In this document: positions 8,471 to 17,606 of the stretch, piece by piece
Position numbering within the stretch: the first letter of the stretch is position 1
How the letters are laid out: every line of letters begins with the position of its first letter
Source: CAZGTQ01 sp964528575
GTDB taxonomy: Bacteria > Planctomycetota > UBA1135 > GCA-002686595
Assembly: GCA_964528575.1 (NCBI GenBank)
Contig: CAZGTQ010000313.1
Coordinates: 1-46,559, forward strand
Reading direction: 5' to 3'
Length of the DNA: 46,559 nt
Notes under the pieces: generated by a model
Told to the model about the DNA's origin: nothing
Databases searched by the model: none
What the model saw: the letters and a program-made list of their open reading frames with translations, nothing else
Made by a program: the position numbers and the translations under genes

Positions 8471-8886
8471 CAGACCGCCTCCATTCCACCGAGAGAGTCG
8501 ATGACGCGGCGGAGTCGCTCTTCGGCCTCTGCAGCAACCGGTGCGACGGCCGCATTGTCGACCAGGGTGAACATCGCGCGCGGGTCCGCGATCGAGACGG
8601 TCACACCGCCCTCGGGCGCCTCCTGCACCACGACGTTGCAGGGTAGGAGAAGGCCGATCTGCGGTTCGGCCGAGAGCTCCCGATGCGCGAGTTTGGGGTT
8701 GCAGGCGACTGGGATCACGTAGCGCCGGAAGTCGACGTCGAGCTTCTTCTTCAGCGTGGCCTTTACGTCGATCTCGGTGAGGACGCCGAAGCCCTCGCAT
8801 TTCAGAGCGGCGGTCACTTTCTCGACCGCCTGATCGAAGGTGGCGTCGACGAGTCGCCTCTCGAATCCGTAGCGCAGCGCTCCCAT
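8470..8886 (-). CDS. DUF302 domain protein
   Basis: A 138-residue soluble protein. The core 'FDQAVEKVTAALKCEGFGVLTEIDVKATLKKKL' and 'YVIPVACNPKLAHRELSAEPQIGLLLPCNVVVQE' is the DUF302 fold, a small alpha/beta domain common near metal-efflux and redox genes and without an established reaction. I chose ATG 8886 (MGALRYGFERRL) over the upstream ATG at 8916 because the upstream one lies inside the preceding SHOCT gene and GGACGGAG precedes 8886. The stop overlaps the following methyltransferase start (TGATG), so the pair is translationally coupled. Confidence 0.88.
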   Translation of the reverse strand: MGALRYGFERRLVDATFDQAVEKVTAALKCEGFGVLTEIDVKATLKKKLDVDFRRYVIPVACNPKLAHRELSAEPQIGLLLPCNVVVQEAPEGGVTVSIADPRAMFTLVDNAAVAPVAAEAEERLRRVIDSLGGMEAV

Positions 8887-8899
8887 AATCTCCGTCCTC

Positions 8900-9121
8900 T
8901 CAGCCTTTGAACTCAATCAGCATCCGTTGATGGGTCTCGTGGTCGATCTTGCCCTTGGCGTACCGGCGCTCGAGAACCTGCTCGGGCGACTCGCTCGAAC
9001 GGTTCATCGGTCCCCGCGAAGACCGGAGGAGTGCCCAGACGACGAGCGCGATGGGCGCTGCGCCGACGATCCGCCAGATGCCCATCCATTCCATGTGTCC
9101 GTCTCCGTTCCACCAATGCAT
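8900..9121 (-). CDS. SHOCT domain membrane protein
   Basis: A 73-residue protein: a Trp/Met-rich N-terminus, one transmembrane helix (about residues 13-33, IWRIVGAAPIALVVWALL), then a short SHOCT domain ('PEQVLERRYAKGKIDHETHQRML'). SHOCT modules are short C-terminal helices thought to mediate oligomerisation. Small proteins of this type are frequent in heavy-metal resistance clusters, and here it directly follows the P-type ATPase gene (35 bases) and precedes DUF302 (13 bases). The His/Trp/Met-rich start (MHWWNGDGHMEWMG) could bind metal, which is inference. Confidence 0.85.
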   Translation of the reverse strand: MHWWNGDGHMEWMGIWRIVGAAPIALVVWALLRSSRGPMNRSSESPEQVLERRYAKGKIDHETHQRMLIEFKG

Positions 9122-9156
9122 GGCTCACCTCGCTCCATCGTTGTCGGTGGTTGTCT

Positions 9157-11862
9157 TCATGATGGTTCCTTCCTTCTCCGTCGGACGATCTTCCATACCT
9201 CCAGGACCAGCAGCGGGATCGCGCCCACCGCCAGCAGCAGGAAACAGTGGTGCAGCGGCATCGGTTCGACCTTCAGGAACGACCCTAGGAGCGCGTTGTG
9301 CGGCGCCCAGAACGAGAGTCCCATGGACGCGAGCACGACCAGCGCCAGCTTGAGGTTCGAGAAGAACCCGACCTGCCACACCGAGCGCGTCTCGCTGCGC
9401 GCCCCGAACGAGCGCAGGAGCTCGGCGTAGACGAGGGCCGTGAACGCGTGGGTGCGCGCCATCTCCTCGGTCTCGCCGCCCAGCGCGAAGATGTACACCG
9501 CGAGCGAGACCGCGGCGGTGAGGACGCCCGTCACGAGCATCACCGAGACGAAGCTCTTGTCCGTGAGGCTCTCGCGCTTCCGCCGCGGCTTGCGCTTCAT
9601 CACCGACGGGTCGATCGGGTCGGTCGCCAGGCACAGGGCCGGCACGCCGTCCGTGACCAGGTTGATCCACAGGAGCTGGATCGGCAGCAGCGGCATCGGC
9701 AGGCCGATCACCACGCAGGCCGTGATCAGGAGCAGCTCGCCGACGTTGCCGGCGAGCAGGTACTGCATCGTCTTACGGATGTTGTCGTAGATCCCGCGCC
9801 CCTGTTCGACGGCGGCCACGATGGAGGCGAAGTTGTCGTCGGCGATCACCATGTCGGCCGCTTCCTTCGTGACCTCCGTGCCGGCGCGGCCCATCGCGAT
9901 CCCGATGTCGGCGCCCTTGATCGCCGGCGCGTCGTTCACGCCGTCGCCCGTCATCGCGACCACGGCGCCGCGCGCCTTCCACGCGCGCACGATCTGAAGC
10001 TTGTGCGCCGCGGTCACGCGCGCGTACACGGCGACCTGCTCGACGCGCCGGCCGAAGGCCTCGTCGTCGAGCGCCTCGAGCTCGGTCCCCGACAGAGCGA
10101 GATCCTGCGGCTGCGCGATGCCCAGGTCGCGCGCGACGGCCAGCGCGGTGTGCGGGTGGTCGCCCGTGATCATCACGACGCGGATCCCGGCGCTGCGCGC
10201 CAGCGCCACGGCCTGCTTCGCCTCCGGCCGCGGCGGATCGTACATGCCCGCGAGGCCTGCGAAGACAAGGTCGCGCTCGACAGCCTCCGCGCTCGAGGGG
10301 TCGCAACCGGCATCGAGATCGCGCCAGGCCGCGGCCAGGACTCGCAGCGCGCGCCGGCCCAGCTCCGCGTTCTGCGCGAGGATCGTACGGCGATCCTCGC
10401 CGGTCATCGCGCGCACGCCCGCGGCGTCGCGGATGCGCGTGCAGCGCTCGAGCACCACGTCGGGTGCGCCCTTGACGAGCGCTCGCGAGCTCCCGTCCGG
10501 CTGCCGCCTCACCACAGTCATGCACTTGCGATCCGAGTCGAAGGGGATCTCCGCGAGCCTGGGGCTCGCCGTCTCGGCTGCGACGACACCGCGCTTTCCG
10601 CCGGCCGTGAGCAGCGCTCCCTCGGTCGGGTCGCCGATCACCTTCCACGCTCCCTCGTCGCGCACGAGGCTCGCGCCGTTGCAGCCGACGAAGACCCCGA
10701 GCAGCTCGCGCAGCGGAGCATCCCCATCGGCCTCGCCCGCGTCTCCGTGGGCCCGGATCGTCCCTTCCGGACCGTAGCCCTCGCCCGTGACCTGGTAGCT
10801 CGTCCCGGCCGCCCACAGCGCGCGGACCGTCATCTCCCCCACGGTCAGCGTTCCGGTCTTGTCGGTGCAGATGACGTTGGCCGAGCCGAGCGTCTCGACC
10901 GCGTGCAGCTTGCGCACCAACGCGTTCCGTGCAGCCATGCGTTGCACGCCGACCGCCAGCGCGACAGTCACCACCGCTGGCAGACCCTCGGGAACGGCCG
11001 CGACCGCCAAGCTGACCGAGGTCAGGAACAGCTCGAGCAAGGGGATTCCGCGGACCAGGCCCAGGGAGAAGATCAGGCCGACGATGCCCAGGCAGGCCCA
11101 GACCAGGATCCGGCCGAAGGCCTGCAGCTTCTTCTGCAGCGGCGTCGCGTCCTCGCCCGCCGCGCCGGCGAGGAGATCGGCGATGCGGCCCATCTCGGTC
11201 CCCATCCCGGTCCCCGCCGCGACCGCCAGCCCCTTGCCGGTCGCGACGACCGTCCCGAGGAAGACCATGTTGCGCCGGTCACCGAGCGGGACGTCGCGCC
11301 CATCCAGGACGGCCGGCGTCTTCTCCACCGCCTCGGACTCGCCCGTGAGCGCCGCCTCGACCGCCTTGAGTGTGGCCGCCTCGAGCAGGCGCGCGTCGGC
11401 CGGCACGAGGTCGCCCGCCTCGAGCTCGAGCAGGTCGCCCTGCACGACCTCGGCCGCCGGGATGGACAGCGACTGCCCGTCGCGCCGGACCCTCGCGCGC
11501 GGCGCGGTCATGCGGCGCAGGGCGGCGAGCGAGCGTTCCGCGTTGTACTCCTGATAGAAGCCGATCAGCCCGTTGACGATCACGATCGCCAGGATGGCGA
11601 TGCATTCCGCCCACTCGCCCATGAGGCCGGAGACCAGGGCCGCGGCCGCGAGGAGCCACACGATCAGGCTCTTGAACTGGCCGATCAAGAGCGCGAGTGG
11701 CCGGATCGGCTCCGCCTCGCGCAGCTCGTTCGGACCGTGCTCCGAGAGCCTGCGCGCCGCCTCCTCGCGCGACAGCCCGGCGCGGGACGACGCGAGCTGG
11801 TCCAGGACGGCGGGCTCGTCGAGGACGTGCCACGGCGTCTCGCCGGCCGGGGCGCTCTTCAT
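9157..11862 (-). CDS. P2A-type (calcium-type) cation-transporting P-type ATPase
   Basis: A 901-residue P-type ATPase. The N-terminal actuator region starts with a cation-ATPase N-domain; TGES lies in the actuator loop; the phosphorylation site DKTGTLT has its Asp at residue 334; the hinge is MTGDGVNDAP. Transport-site residues match Ca2+ pumps: VAAVPEGLP in helix 4, the Asn and Glu of LAGNVGELL in helix 5, and NLVTD in helix 6. There is no N-terminal CxxC metal domain and no CPC motif, so it is not a P1B copper pump despite lying in a copper-efflux operon. Ca2+ (or Mn2+) export is the likely role. Start at 11862 overlaps the cusA stop as ATGA. The same frame stays open upstream through the Cus genes but is not coding there. 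Confidence 0.93.
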   Translation of the reverse strand: MKSAPAGETPWHVLDEPAVLDQLASSRAGLSREEAARRLSEHGPNELREAEPIRPLALLIGQFKSLIVWLLAAAALVSGLMGEWAECIAILAIVIVNGLIGFYQEYNAERSLAALRRMTAPRARVRRDGQSLSIPAAEVVQGDLLELEAGDLVPADARLLEAATLKAVEAALTGESEAVEKTPAVLDGRDVPLGDRRNMVFLGTVVATGKGLAVAAGTGMGTEMGRIADLLAGAAGEDATPLQKKLQAFGRILVWACLGIVGLIFSLGLVRGIPLLELFLTSVSLAVAAVPEGLPAVVTVALAVGVQRMAARNALVRKLHAVETLGSANVICTDKTGTLTVGEMTVRALWAAGTSYQVTGEGYGPEGTIRAHGDAGEADGDAPLRELLGVFVGCNGASLVRDEGAWKVIGDPTEGALLTAGGKRGVVAAETASPRLAEIPFDSDRKCMTVVRRQPDGSSRALVKGAPDVVLERCTRIRDAAGVRAMTGEDRRTILAQNAELGRRALRVLAAAWRDLDAGCDPSSAEAVERDLVFAGLAGMYDPPRPEAKQAVALARSAGIRVVMITGDHPHTALAVARDLGIAQPQDLALSGTELEALDDEAFGRRVEQVAVYARVTAAHKLQIVRAWKARGAVVAMTGDGVNDAPAIKGADIGIAMGRAGTEVTKEAADMVIADDNFASIVAAVEQGRGIYDNIRKTMQYLLAGNVGELLLITACVVIGLPMPLLPIQLLWINLVTDGVPALCLATDPIDPSVMKRKPRRKRESLTDKSFVSVMLVTGVLTAAVSLAVYIFALGGETEEMARTHAFTALVYAELLRSFGARSETRSVWQVGFFSNLKLALVVLASMGLSFWAPHNALLGSFLKVEPMPLHHCFLLLAVGAIPLLVLEVWKIVRRRRKEPS

Positions 11863-14800
11863 TGCTTCGCGGGCGAGGGATTGCGCCACAGGTCCCTCCC
11901 TTCGAAGCGGCGCCACAGCACGTACAGCGCCGGGATCACGAACAGCGTCAGGATCATCAGCGAGACCAGCCCGCCCTGCATCGGCGACGCGATCCGCTTG
12001 GCCACGTCGGCGCCCGTCCCCGTGGAGATCATGATCGGGACCAGGCCGGCGATGTTCATGCCGACGGTCATCAGGATCGGCCGCACGCGCAGCGTGGCCG
12101 CTTCGACCGCCATCGGTACCAGGTCGGAGGGCTGGCGCAGGCGTCCCTCCTTGCGCCAATGCGCGTAGGCCTGGTCGAGATACACGACCATGATCGACGC
12201 GGTCTGGGCAGCGACGCCGACCAGCGCGATCATGCCCACGTAGGCCGCGATCGAGGTGTTGTGGCCCAGCGCCGACATCCACCAGACCGAGCCGACGAGC
12301 GCGAACGGCACGGCGCTCATGACGAGCAGGGCCTGCATCGCGCCGCCGAAGTTCATGTAGAGGATCGCGAAGACGATCGCCAGCGTGAGCGGCACGACGT
12401 ACTGCAGGCGCGCGCGGATGCGTTCCAGGAACTCGAACTGGCCGGTCCACAAGAGGCGGTAACCGGCGGGCAGGTCGAGCGCGCGCGCCACCGCGGCCTT
12501 GGCGTCGTCCACGTAGCCGCCGATGTCGCGCCCTTCGACGTCTACGTACACCCAGCCCACGAGCGAGCCGGCTTCCGACTTGATCATGGGCGGGCCCATG
12601 ACGGTCTCGAAGCGCCCGAGCTGGCCGAGCGGGATCTGCGCCGGAGCTCCGTCCATGACCATCGAGGTGACCAGCACGCGCTCCAACGACCGAACGTCGT
12701 CGCGCAGTCCGCGCGGGTAGCGGACGTTGATCGTGTAGCGCTCGCGGCCCTCGATCGTGCGGTCGATCACGAGTCCCCCGATCGCGGTCTCGACGACCTC
12801 GAGCACGTCCATCACGCGCAGCCCGTAGCGCGCGATCTCGTCGCGGTCGGGCACGAAGTCCAGGTAGAAGCCGCCCATCTCGCGCTCGGCGTAGACGCTG
12901 CGCGTGCCCTCGACTGGGCGCAGGATGGACTCGAGCTCCTCGCCGATTGCGGCGATCGTCTTCAGGTCGGGACCGAAGACCTTGACGCCGATCGGCGTGC
13001 GGATCCCCGTCGTCAGCATGTCGACGCGTCCCTTGACCGGCATCGTCCATGCGGCCTGGAAGCCGGGTGTTTCGACGGCTGCGGCCAGCTCCCGCACGAG
13101 CTTCTCGGAGGTCATGCCCCGGCGCCACTCGTCCTTCGGCTTCAGCACGACCACCGTCTCGATCATCGAGAGCGGCGCCGGGTCGGTGGGCGTCTCCGCG
13201 CGCCCGCCCTTGCCGAACACCGACTGGACCTCGGGGAAGGCCTTCAGCGCGCGGTCCTGGATCGCCACGACCCGCTTGGCCTCCTCGATCGAGATGCCGG
13301 GGACGCTGATCGGCATGTAGAGCAGCGTGCCCTCGTCGAGCGGCGGCATGAACTCGGAGCCCAGGCCGATGAAGACCGGCACCGTGGCCGCGAGTGCGAC
13401 CGCCGCGCCGGCCAGGAAGGCGTGTCTCCAGCGCAGCACGCGCGCCAGCACGGGCCGGTAGACGGCGATGCAGAAGCGGTTGAGGGGATTCCGCTCCTCG
13501 GGCAGGATCCGGCCGCGGATGAACAGGATCATCAGAACCGGCACGAGCGTGATCGACAGCACCGCTGCGAAGGCCATCGAGAAGGACTTGGTGTACGCCA
13601 GCGGCTTGAACAGCCGGCCTTCCTGGGCCTCGAGCACGAAGACCGGCAGGAAGGCGATCGTCAGCACGAGCAGCGAGCCGAAGATCGGCGGGCCGAGCTC
13701 CTTGGCCGACGCGATGATGACCGCGACGCGGTCCGCGCCCGGTCCGGCCTTGGCCAGCTTCCGGTGCGCGTTCTCGGTCAGCACGACGCCCGCGTCGACC
13801 ATGTCGCCGATTGCGATGATGATCCCGGCCAGCGACATGATGTTGCTCGTCAGCCCCATGAAGTACATGGGGACGAAGGCCAGGAGCACGGCGATCGGCA
13901 GCGTGATGATCGAGATCAGCGCCGACCGGAAGTGCAGCAGGAAGATCACGATCATGAGCGCTACGATCGCGCCTGCCTCGATCAGCGCCCGGCTGAGGGT
14001 CGACACGGAATCGCGGATGAGCGTGGAGCGGTCGTAGGTCGTCACCAGCTCGACGCCTTCGGGAAACGTCGCCCTCAGCTCGTCGATGCGCGCCTTGACG
14101 CGCTCGATTACCCCCAGCGCGTTCTCGCCGAAGCGCATGACCACGATCCCGCCCGCGACCTCGCCATCCCCGTCGAGCTCGACGAACCCGCGCCGGGCGT
14201 TGCCGCCGACCTGGACACGCGCGACGTCGGACAGGCGGATGGGGACGCCGCCTTCGCTGCCCACCGCGATGCCGGCCAGGTCCTCGACCCCGCGCACGTA
14301 GCCTCTGCCGCGCAGGGCGTACTCGTGCTCCGCCATCTCGACCACGCTGCCGCCAACGTCCGCGTTCGACATGCGCACGGCCGCGATGACGTCGCGCAGC
14401 GGCAGCCGGTAGGCCAGGAGGCGCGCCGGATCGACCGTGATCTGGTACTGCTTCTCGTACCCGCCGACCGTCGCCACCTCGGCCACGCCCGGCACCGCGG
14501 CCAGCGCGTAGCGCAGGTTCCAGTCCTGCAGCGTGCGCAAGTCGGCGAGGTCGTGCTTCCCGGTACGGTCGACCAGCGCGTATTCGAACACCCAGCCCAC
14601 GCCGGTCGCGTCGGGCCCGATCTGGGGCGTCACCCCGGGCGGCAGCTTGCCCTGCAGCTTGGAGAGGTACTCGATCGCGCGGCTGCGTGCCCAGTAGAGG
14701 TCCGTGCCGTCCTCGAAGATGACGTACACGAAGGACATCCCGAACATCGTGAACCCGCGCACCGCCTTGACCTTCGGCGCGCCGAGGAAGGTCGTCGTGA

Positions 14801-15005
14801 TCGGGTAGGTGACCTGGTCCTCGACGAGCGTCGGGCTGCGTCCCATCCACTCGCTGAAGACGATCACCTGCGTGTCGGACAGGTCGGGCAGCGCGTCGAG
14901 CGGCATCTTGCGCAGCGCCCACGTCCCCGCCAGCGCGGCGAGCAGCGTGGCGACGATCACCGCCGCGCGGTGATGACAGCACCACTCGATGATGCGCCCG
15001 ATCAC
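11859..15005 (-). CDS. cusA: Copper/silver efflux RND transporter, CusA type
   Basis: Inner-membrane RND pump of 1048 residues, the usual length of the heavy-metal-efflux (CzcA/CusA) branch. The start MIGRIIEWCCHHRA and the segment PDLSDTQVIVFSEWMGRSPT are family hallmarks, and AIGDMVDAGVV lies in the proton-relay helix. Three methionines, at about 564 (LLYMPIS), 614 (PLSMIET) and 663 (VDMLTTG), have the same spacing (50 and 49) and contexts as E. coli CusA M573, M623 and M672, which bind Cu(I)/Ag(I). This favours Cu/Ag over Zn/Co/Cd. It starts three bases after the cusB stop and its own stop overlaps the P-type ATPase start. Confidence 0.95.
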   Translation of the reverse strand: MIGRIIEWCCHHRAAVIVATLLAALAGTWALRKMPLDALPDLSDTQVIVFSEWMGRSPTLVEDQVTYPITTTFLGAPKVKAVRGFTMFGMSFVYVIFEDGTDLYWARSRAIEYLSKLQGKLPPGVTPQIGPDATGVGWVFEYALVDRTGKHDLADLRTLQDWNLRYALAAVPGVAEVATVGGYEKQYQITVDPARLLAYRLPLRDVIAAVRMSNADVGGSVVEMAEHEYALRGRGYVRGVEDLAGIAVGSEGGVPIRLSDVARVQVGGNARRGFVELDGDGEVAGGIVVMRFGENALGVIERVKARIDELRATFPEGVELVTTYDRSTLIRDSVSTLSRALIEAGAIVALMIVIFLLHFRSALISIITLPIAVLLAFVPMYFMGLTSNIMSLAGIIIAIGDMVDAGVVLTENAHRKLAKAGPGADRVAVIIASAKELGPPIFGSLLVLTIAFLPVFVLEAQEGRLFKPLAYTKSFSMAFAAVLSITLVPVLMILFIRGRILPEERNPLNRFCIAVYRPVLARVLRWRHAFLAGAAVALAATVPVFIGLGSEFMPPLDEGTLLYMPISVPGISIEEAKRVVAIQDRALKAFPEVQSVFGKGGRAETPTDPAPLSMIETVVVLKPKDEWRRGMTSEKLVRELAAAVETPGFQAAWTMPVKGRVDMLTTGIRTPIGVKVFGPDLKTIAAIGEELESILRPVEGTRSVYAEREMGGFYLDFVPDRDEIARYGLRVMDVLEVVETAIGGLVIDRTIEGRERYTINVRYPRGLRDDVRSLERVLVTSMVMDGAPAQIPLGQLGRFETVMGPPMIKSEAGSLVGWVYVDVEGRDIGGYVDDAKAAVARALDLPAGYRLLWTGQFEFLERIRARLQYVVPLTLAIVFAILYMNFGGAMQALLVMSAVPFALVGSVWWMSALGHNTSIAAYVGMIALVGVAAQTASIMVVYLDQAYAHWRKEGRLRQPSDLVPMAVEAATLRVRPILMTVGMNIAGLVPIMISTGTGADVAKRIASPMQGGLVSLMILTLFVIPALYVLWRRFEGRDLWRNPSPAKQ

Positions 15006-15008
15006 GGC

Positions 15009-16214
15009 TCAGTGCCCTCCGTGCGCGGGCGCCGCTCCCGCCCCAGAGACGGCGCGCAGGCGGCTCTCCGAGTCGAGCAGGAACTGCGCGCGCGTGACGA
15101 CTTCCTCGCCCTCCACGACGCCTTCCAGAACCTGCACGTGCTCCAAATCCCGCGCTCCCAGGCTCACGTGCCGCGGCTCGAAGCGTCCCGGTGCGGTCCG
15201 CACGAACACCAGGTTGTGCTCGCCCGTCTCGATCACCGCGTCGGACGGCACGAGCAGCCCTTCGATCCCCGCGAGCTTCAGGCGCAGCGTGCCGTAGGCG
15301 CCGGGCCGCAGATGCCCGTCCGCGTTGTCGACCTCGAGGCGCACCTTGACCGTGCGCGTCATGGCGCTCACGGTCGGATCGATGAAGGCGACGCGCGCCT
15401 CGATCGAACCTGAGGAGCCGACGGGCTCGAAGGTCGCCTGCTGGCCCAGCTCCACGCGCCCGATCTCGTTCTCGTAGACGTCCGCCAGCACCCAGACGCG
15501 CGACAGATCTGCGATCGTGTAGAGGCCCATCGACGGCTCGACGTACATCCCCGGCAGGGCCATGCGCTCGATCACCGTGCCGTCGCGCGGCGCGTCGACC
15601 GTGATCAGCCGCTGGACCTCGCCGCTCGTCTCCACGTCTTCGATCGTCTTGGACGGCACGTCCCACAGCCGCAGCTTGTCGCGCGCGGCATCGAGCAGCG
15701 CCGCGGCGGCTTCGGCTTCGCCGCCGCGCCCGTCGGTCTTCGCCCCGTCGGCGCGGCGTCTGGCGAGCACGAGCTCGAGCTGCGCCGTCACGAGGTCGGG
15801 GCTGTAGACCGCGAACAGGGGGTCGCCCTTGCTCACGCGCTGCCCCACGTAGGAGACCTGGAACTCCTCGATCCAGCCGCTCCACTTGACGTGGACGTGC
15901 GACTCGCGCGTCTCGTCCGTGCGCACGATCCCGACCGTGCGCAGCTCGGCGGCCAGCATGCCGCGTGCAGCTCGTTCCGTGCGGACGCCGAAGAGTTGCT
16001 CGCGCTCGGCATGGATCGTCACGGTCGCGTAGCCCGCGGGCGACCGGGGACCCGCTCCGGCGCTCGCCGCAGGTCCAGTCTGCCCTTGCGCCGTGCCGGA
16101 CGAGGCGTGACCGGCGTGATCCTGCTTCGCCTTGCCGGGCTCGGACGAGCGCGAGCACGCGCCGATCGCCAGGAGCACGGTCGCGGCCGCCGCGAAGATC
16201 CACGTGCGCGACAT
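15009..16214 (-). CDS. cusB: Periplasmic adaptor (membrane fusion) lipoprotein, CusB type
   Basis: A 401-residue membrane fusion protein linking CusA to the outer-membrane channel. A lipobox AIGAC puts the lipidated Cys at about residue 20. A flexible Gly/His stretch (DHAGHASSG) follows, then the barrel-sandwich/lipoyl halves ('GWIEEFQVSYVGQRVSKGDPL' and 'VDAPRDGTVIERMALPGMYV') and beta-barrel domains. The C-terminus ends in APAHGGH. The His-containing ends could pass metal, which is inference; the methionines used by E. coli CusB at its N-terminus are not obvious here. Start ATG 16214 gives a TGATG overlap with the upstream outer-membrane gene; a longer in-frame start at 16265 would lie inside that gene and lose the signal. 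Confidence 0.92.
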   Translation of the reverse strand: MSRTWIFAAAATVLLAIGACSRSSEPGKAKQDHAGHASSGTAQGQTGPAASAGAGPRSPAGYATVTIHAEREQLFGVRTERAARGMLAAELRTVGIVRTDETRESHVHVKWSGWIEEFQVSYVGQRVSKGDPLFAVYSPDLVTAQLELVLARRRADGAKTDGRGGEAEAAAALLDAARDKLRLWDVPSKTIEDVETSGEVQRLITVDAPRDGTVIERMALPGMYVEPSMGLYTIADLSRVWVLADVYENEIGRVELGQQATFEPVGSSGSIEARVAFIDPTVSAMTRTVKVRLEVDNADGHLRPGAYGTLRLKLAGIEGLLVPSDAVIETGEHNLVFVRTAPGRFEPRHVSLGARDLEHVQVLEGVVEGEEVVTRAQFLLDSESRLRAVSGAGAAPAHGGH

Positions 16215-17590
16215 CAGCTGCCTCCGTCCTCGAGCGGTCCGAAGGCCCCGAAGTCGAACGCACACAGCGCCTCGAGGGACGCGACGGCCGTGGCGCGCAT
16301 CGCGTCCACCTCGGCCTGCATCCGTTCCAGTTCGAGCAGGCTGCGCTGCGCGTCGAGTAGCTCCAGGAACGACGTGCTGCCCGTACCGTAGCCCGCGCGG
16401 ATGGAATCGACGACTTCCCTGGCGCGCGGGATCAACGTGCTCCTGAGCAGCTCCGACTGGCGGTCGCCGTTGCGCGCGAGGAAGAGCTGCAGAACGAGCC
16501 GGGCACGCACGTCGTCGCCGCGGGCGCGCAGCTCGGCCTTCATGGCGCGGACGGCGGCACGGGCCTCGTCGATGCCGCCCTGGATCCGGTCGAACCGCAA
16601 CGGGACGTTGATCGCCCCCATCAACGCTCGTTCGATGTCGCCGCGCAGCAGCGCGCCAAGGTCGAAGTCGGGCAGCCAGGCCTTGCGCGCCAGATCGAGC
16701 GCGTCCGCGCGCCCGCGCACTTGGGCCGCGACGGCCTGCAGATCGGGGTTGCGCTCCGCCGCGAGCGCGAGGATGGTCGCGTCGTCCGGGAGCGCAAGCG
16801 CTGAACCCTCGGCCGGCCTCGGCTCGATCTCCGCGCCGGCGGGGCGCGAGAGAAGGGTGTTCAGCAGCGCCAGCACCGGGGCGCGCTCGGCACGACGGCT
16901 CAGGAGATCGTTCCGCGCAATCTCGAGCTCGAGCTCGGCCTTAATCAGGTCGGCCTGCATGGCGCCCCCGGAAGCGACCCGTGACCCCACGATCTCGGCG
17001 AAGTCGCGCAGCAGCTCGACGTTGCGCGCGTCGATCTCGACGTTGCGGTCGACGAGGAGGAGCTCCTGCCAGGCGGAGACCACGGCGGCCTGCAGCGAGA
17101 ACTTGGCGTCCTCGAAGCGGTGCCCGGCGGCGCGTGCCTCCTCCAGGGCGATCCTGCCCGCAAGCTCGAGCTTGCCGGGGAACGGCACCATCTGGGAGAC
17201 GCCGACCGTCGATCGGTCCCAGCGCGTCATCTCTTCTTCGGAGAACATGAACTCGAACGACAGGCGCGGATCATCGAGCGAGACGGCCTGCGGAATGCGC
17301 TCCAGCGCCATGCGCCATTCGAACCAGACGCGCTCCAGGTCGGCGTTCGACCAGAAGGCGTAGCGCAGGACCTGGGGCAGCGTCGGGCGCGCGGAAAGGT
17401 CGGGCAGCTTGCGTTGCGCGTGCTCCACTTCGAACGCCCGCCCGGCCTCTTCGGAACGCCGTCGCTCGGCCGCTTCGCCCGCGGGGCGCGGCGCCGAGCA
17501 GGCGAGGATCGCGAGCGGCGCGAGGAGCACAGCCCACCTGGGGAGGACCCGGACCTTCGCCGTCCCGCGGCTGGAGGTTGCCCGGATCAT
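16214..17590 (-). CDS. cusC: Outer-membrane efflux lipoprotein, TolC/CusC family
   Basis: A 458-residue TolC-family channel. A basic N-terminus and hydrophobic stretch end at LAILAC (Cys about 31), a lipoprotein signal. The body shows the two helical repeats of the family: 'LPQVLRYAFWSNADLERVWFEWRMALERIPQ' begins the first and 'ILALAAERNPDLQAVAAQVRGRADALDLARKAWLPDFDLG' the second, followed by a long helix ending '...SFLELLDAQRSLLELERMQ'. It would form the exit duct of the CusCBA complex. It is first in the coupled order cusC-cusB-cusA-ATPase, 16 bases after the CBM48 gene. Confidence 0.9.
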   Translation of the reverse strand: MIRATSSRGTAKVRVLPRWAVLLAPLAILACSAPRPAGEAAERRRSEEAGRAFEVEHAQRKLPDLSARPTLPQVLRYAFWSNADLERVWFEWRMALERIPQAVSLDDPRLSFEFMFSEEEMTRWDRSTVGVSQMVPFPGKLELAGRIALEEARAAGHRFEDAKFSLQAAVVSAWQELLLVDRNVEIDARNVELLRDFAEIVGSRVASGGAMQADLIKAELELEIARNDLLSRRAERAPVLALLNTLLSRPAGAEIEPRPAEGSALALPDDATILALAAERNPDLQAVAAQVRGRADALDLARKAWLPDFDLGALLRGDIERALMGAINVPLRFDRIQGGIDEARAAVRAMKAELRARGDDVRARLVLQLFLARNGDRQSELLRSTLIPRAREVVDSIRAGYGTGSTSFLELLDAQRSLLELERMQAEVDAMRATAVASLEALCAFDFGAFGPLEDGGS

Positions 17591-17606
17591 CGGTGGACCC
17601 GGACCA

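Noticed and set aside
9128..9160. An 11-codon peptide MKTTTDNDGAR between the ATPase and SHOCT genes
   Set aside because: Too short and without any supporting signal beyond an ATG.
9157..16263. A single minus-strand frame of about 2370 codons covering ATPase and Cus genes
   Set aside because: Only the last 901 codons (ATPase) are protein-like; the rest is the wrong frame of cusA and cusB.
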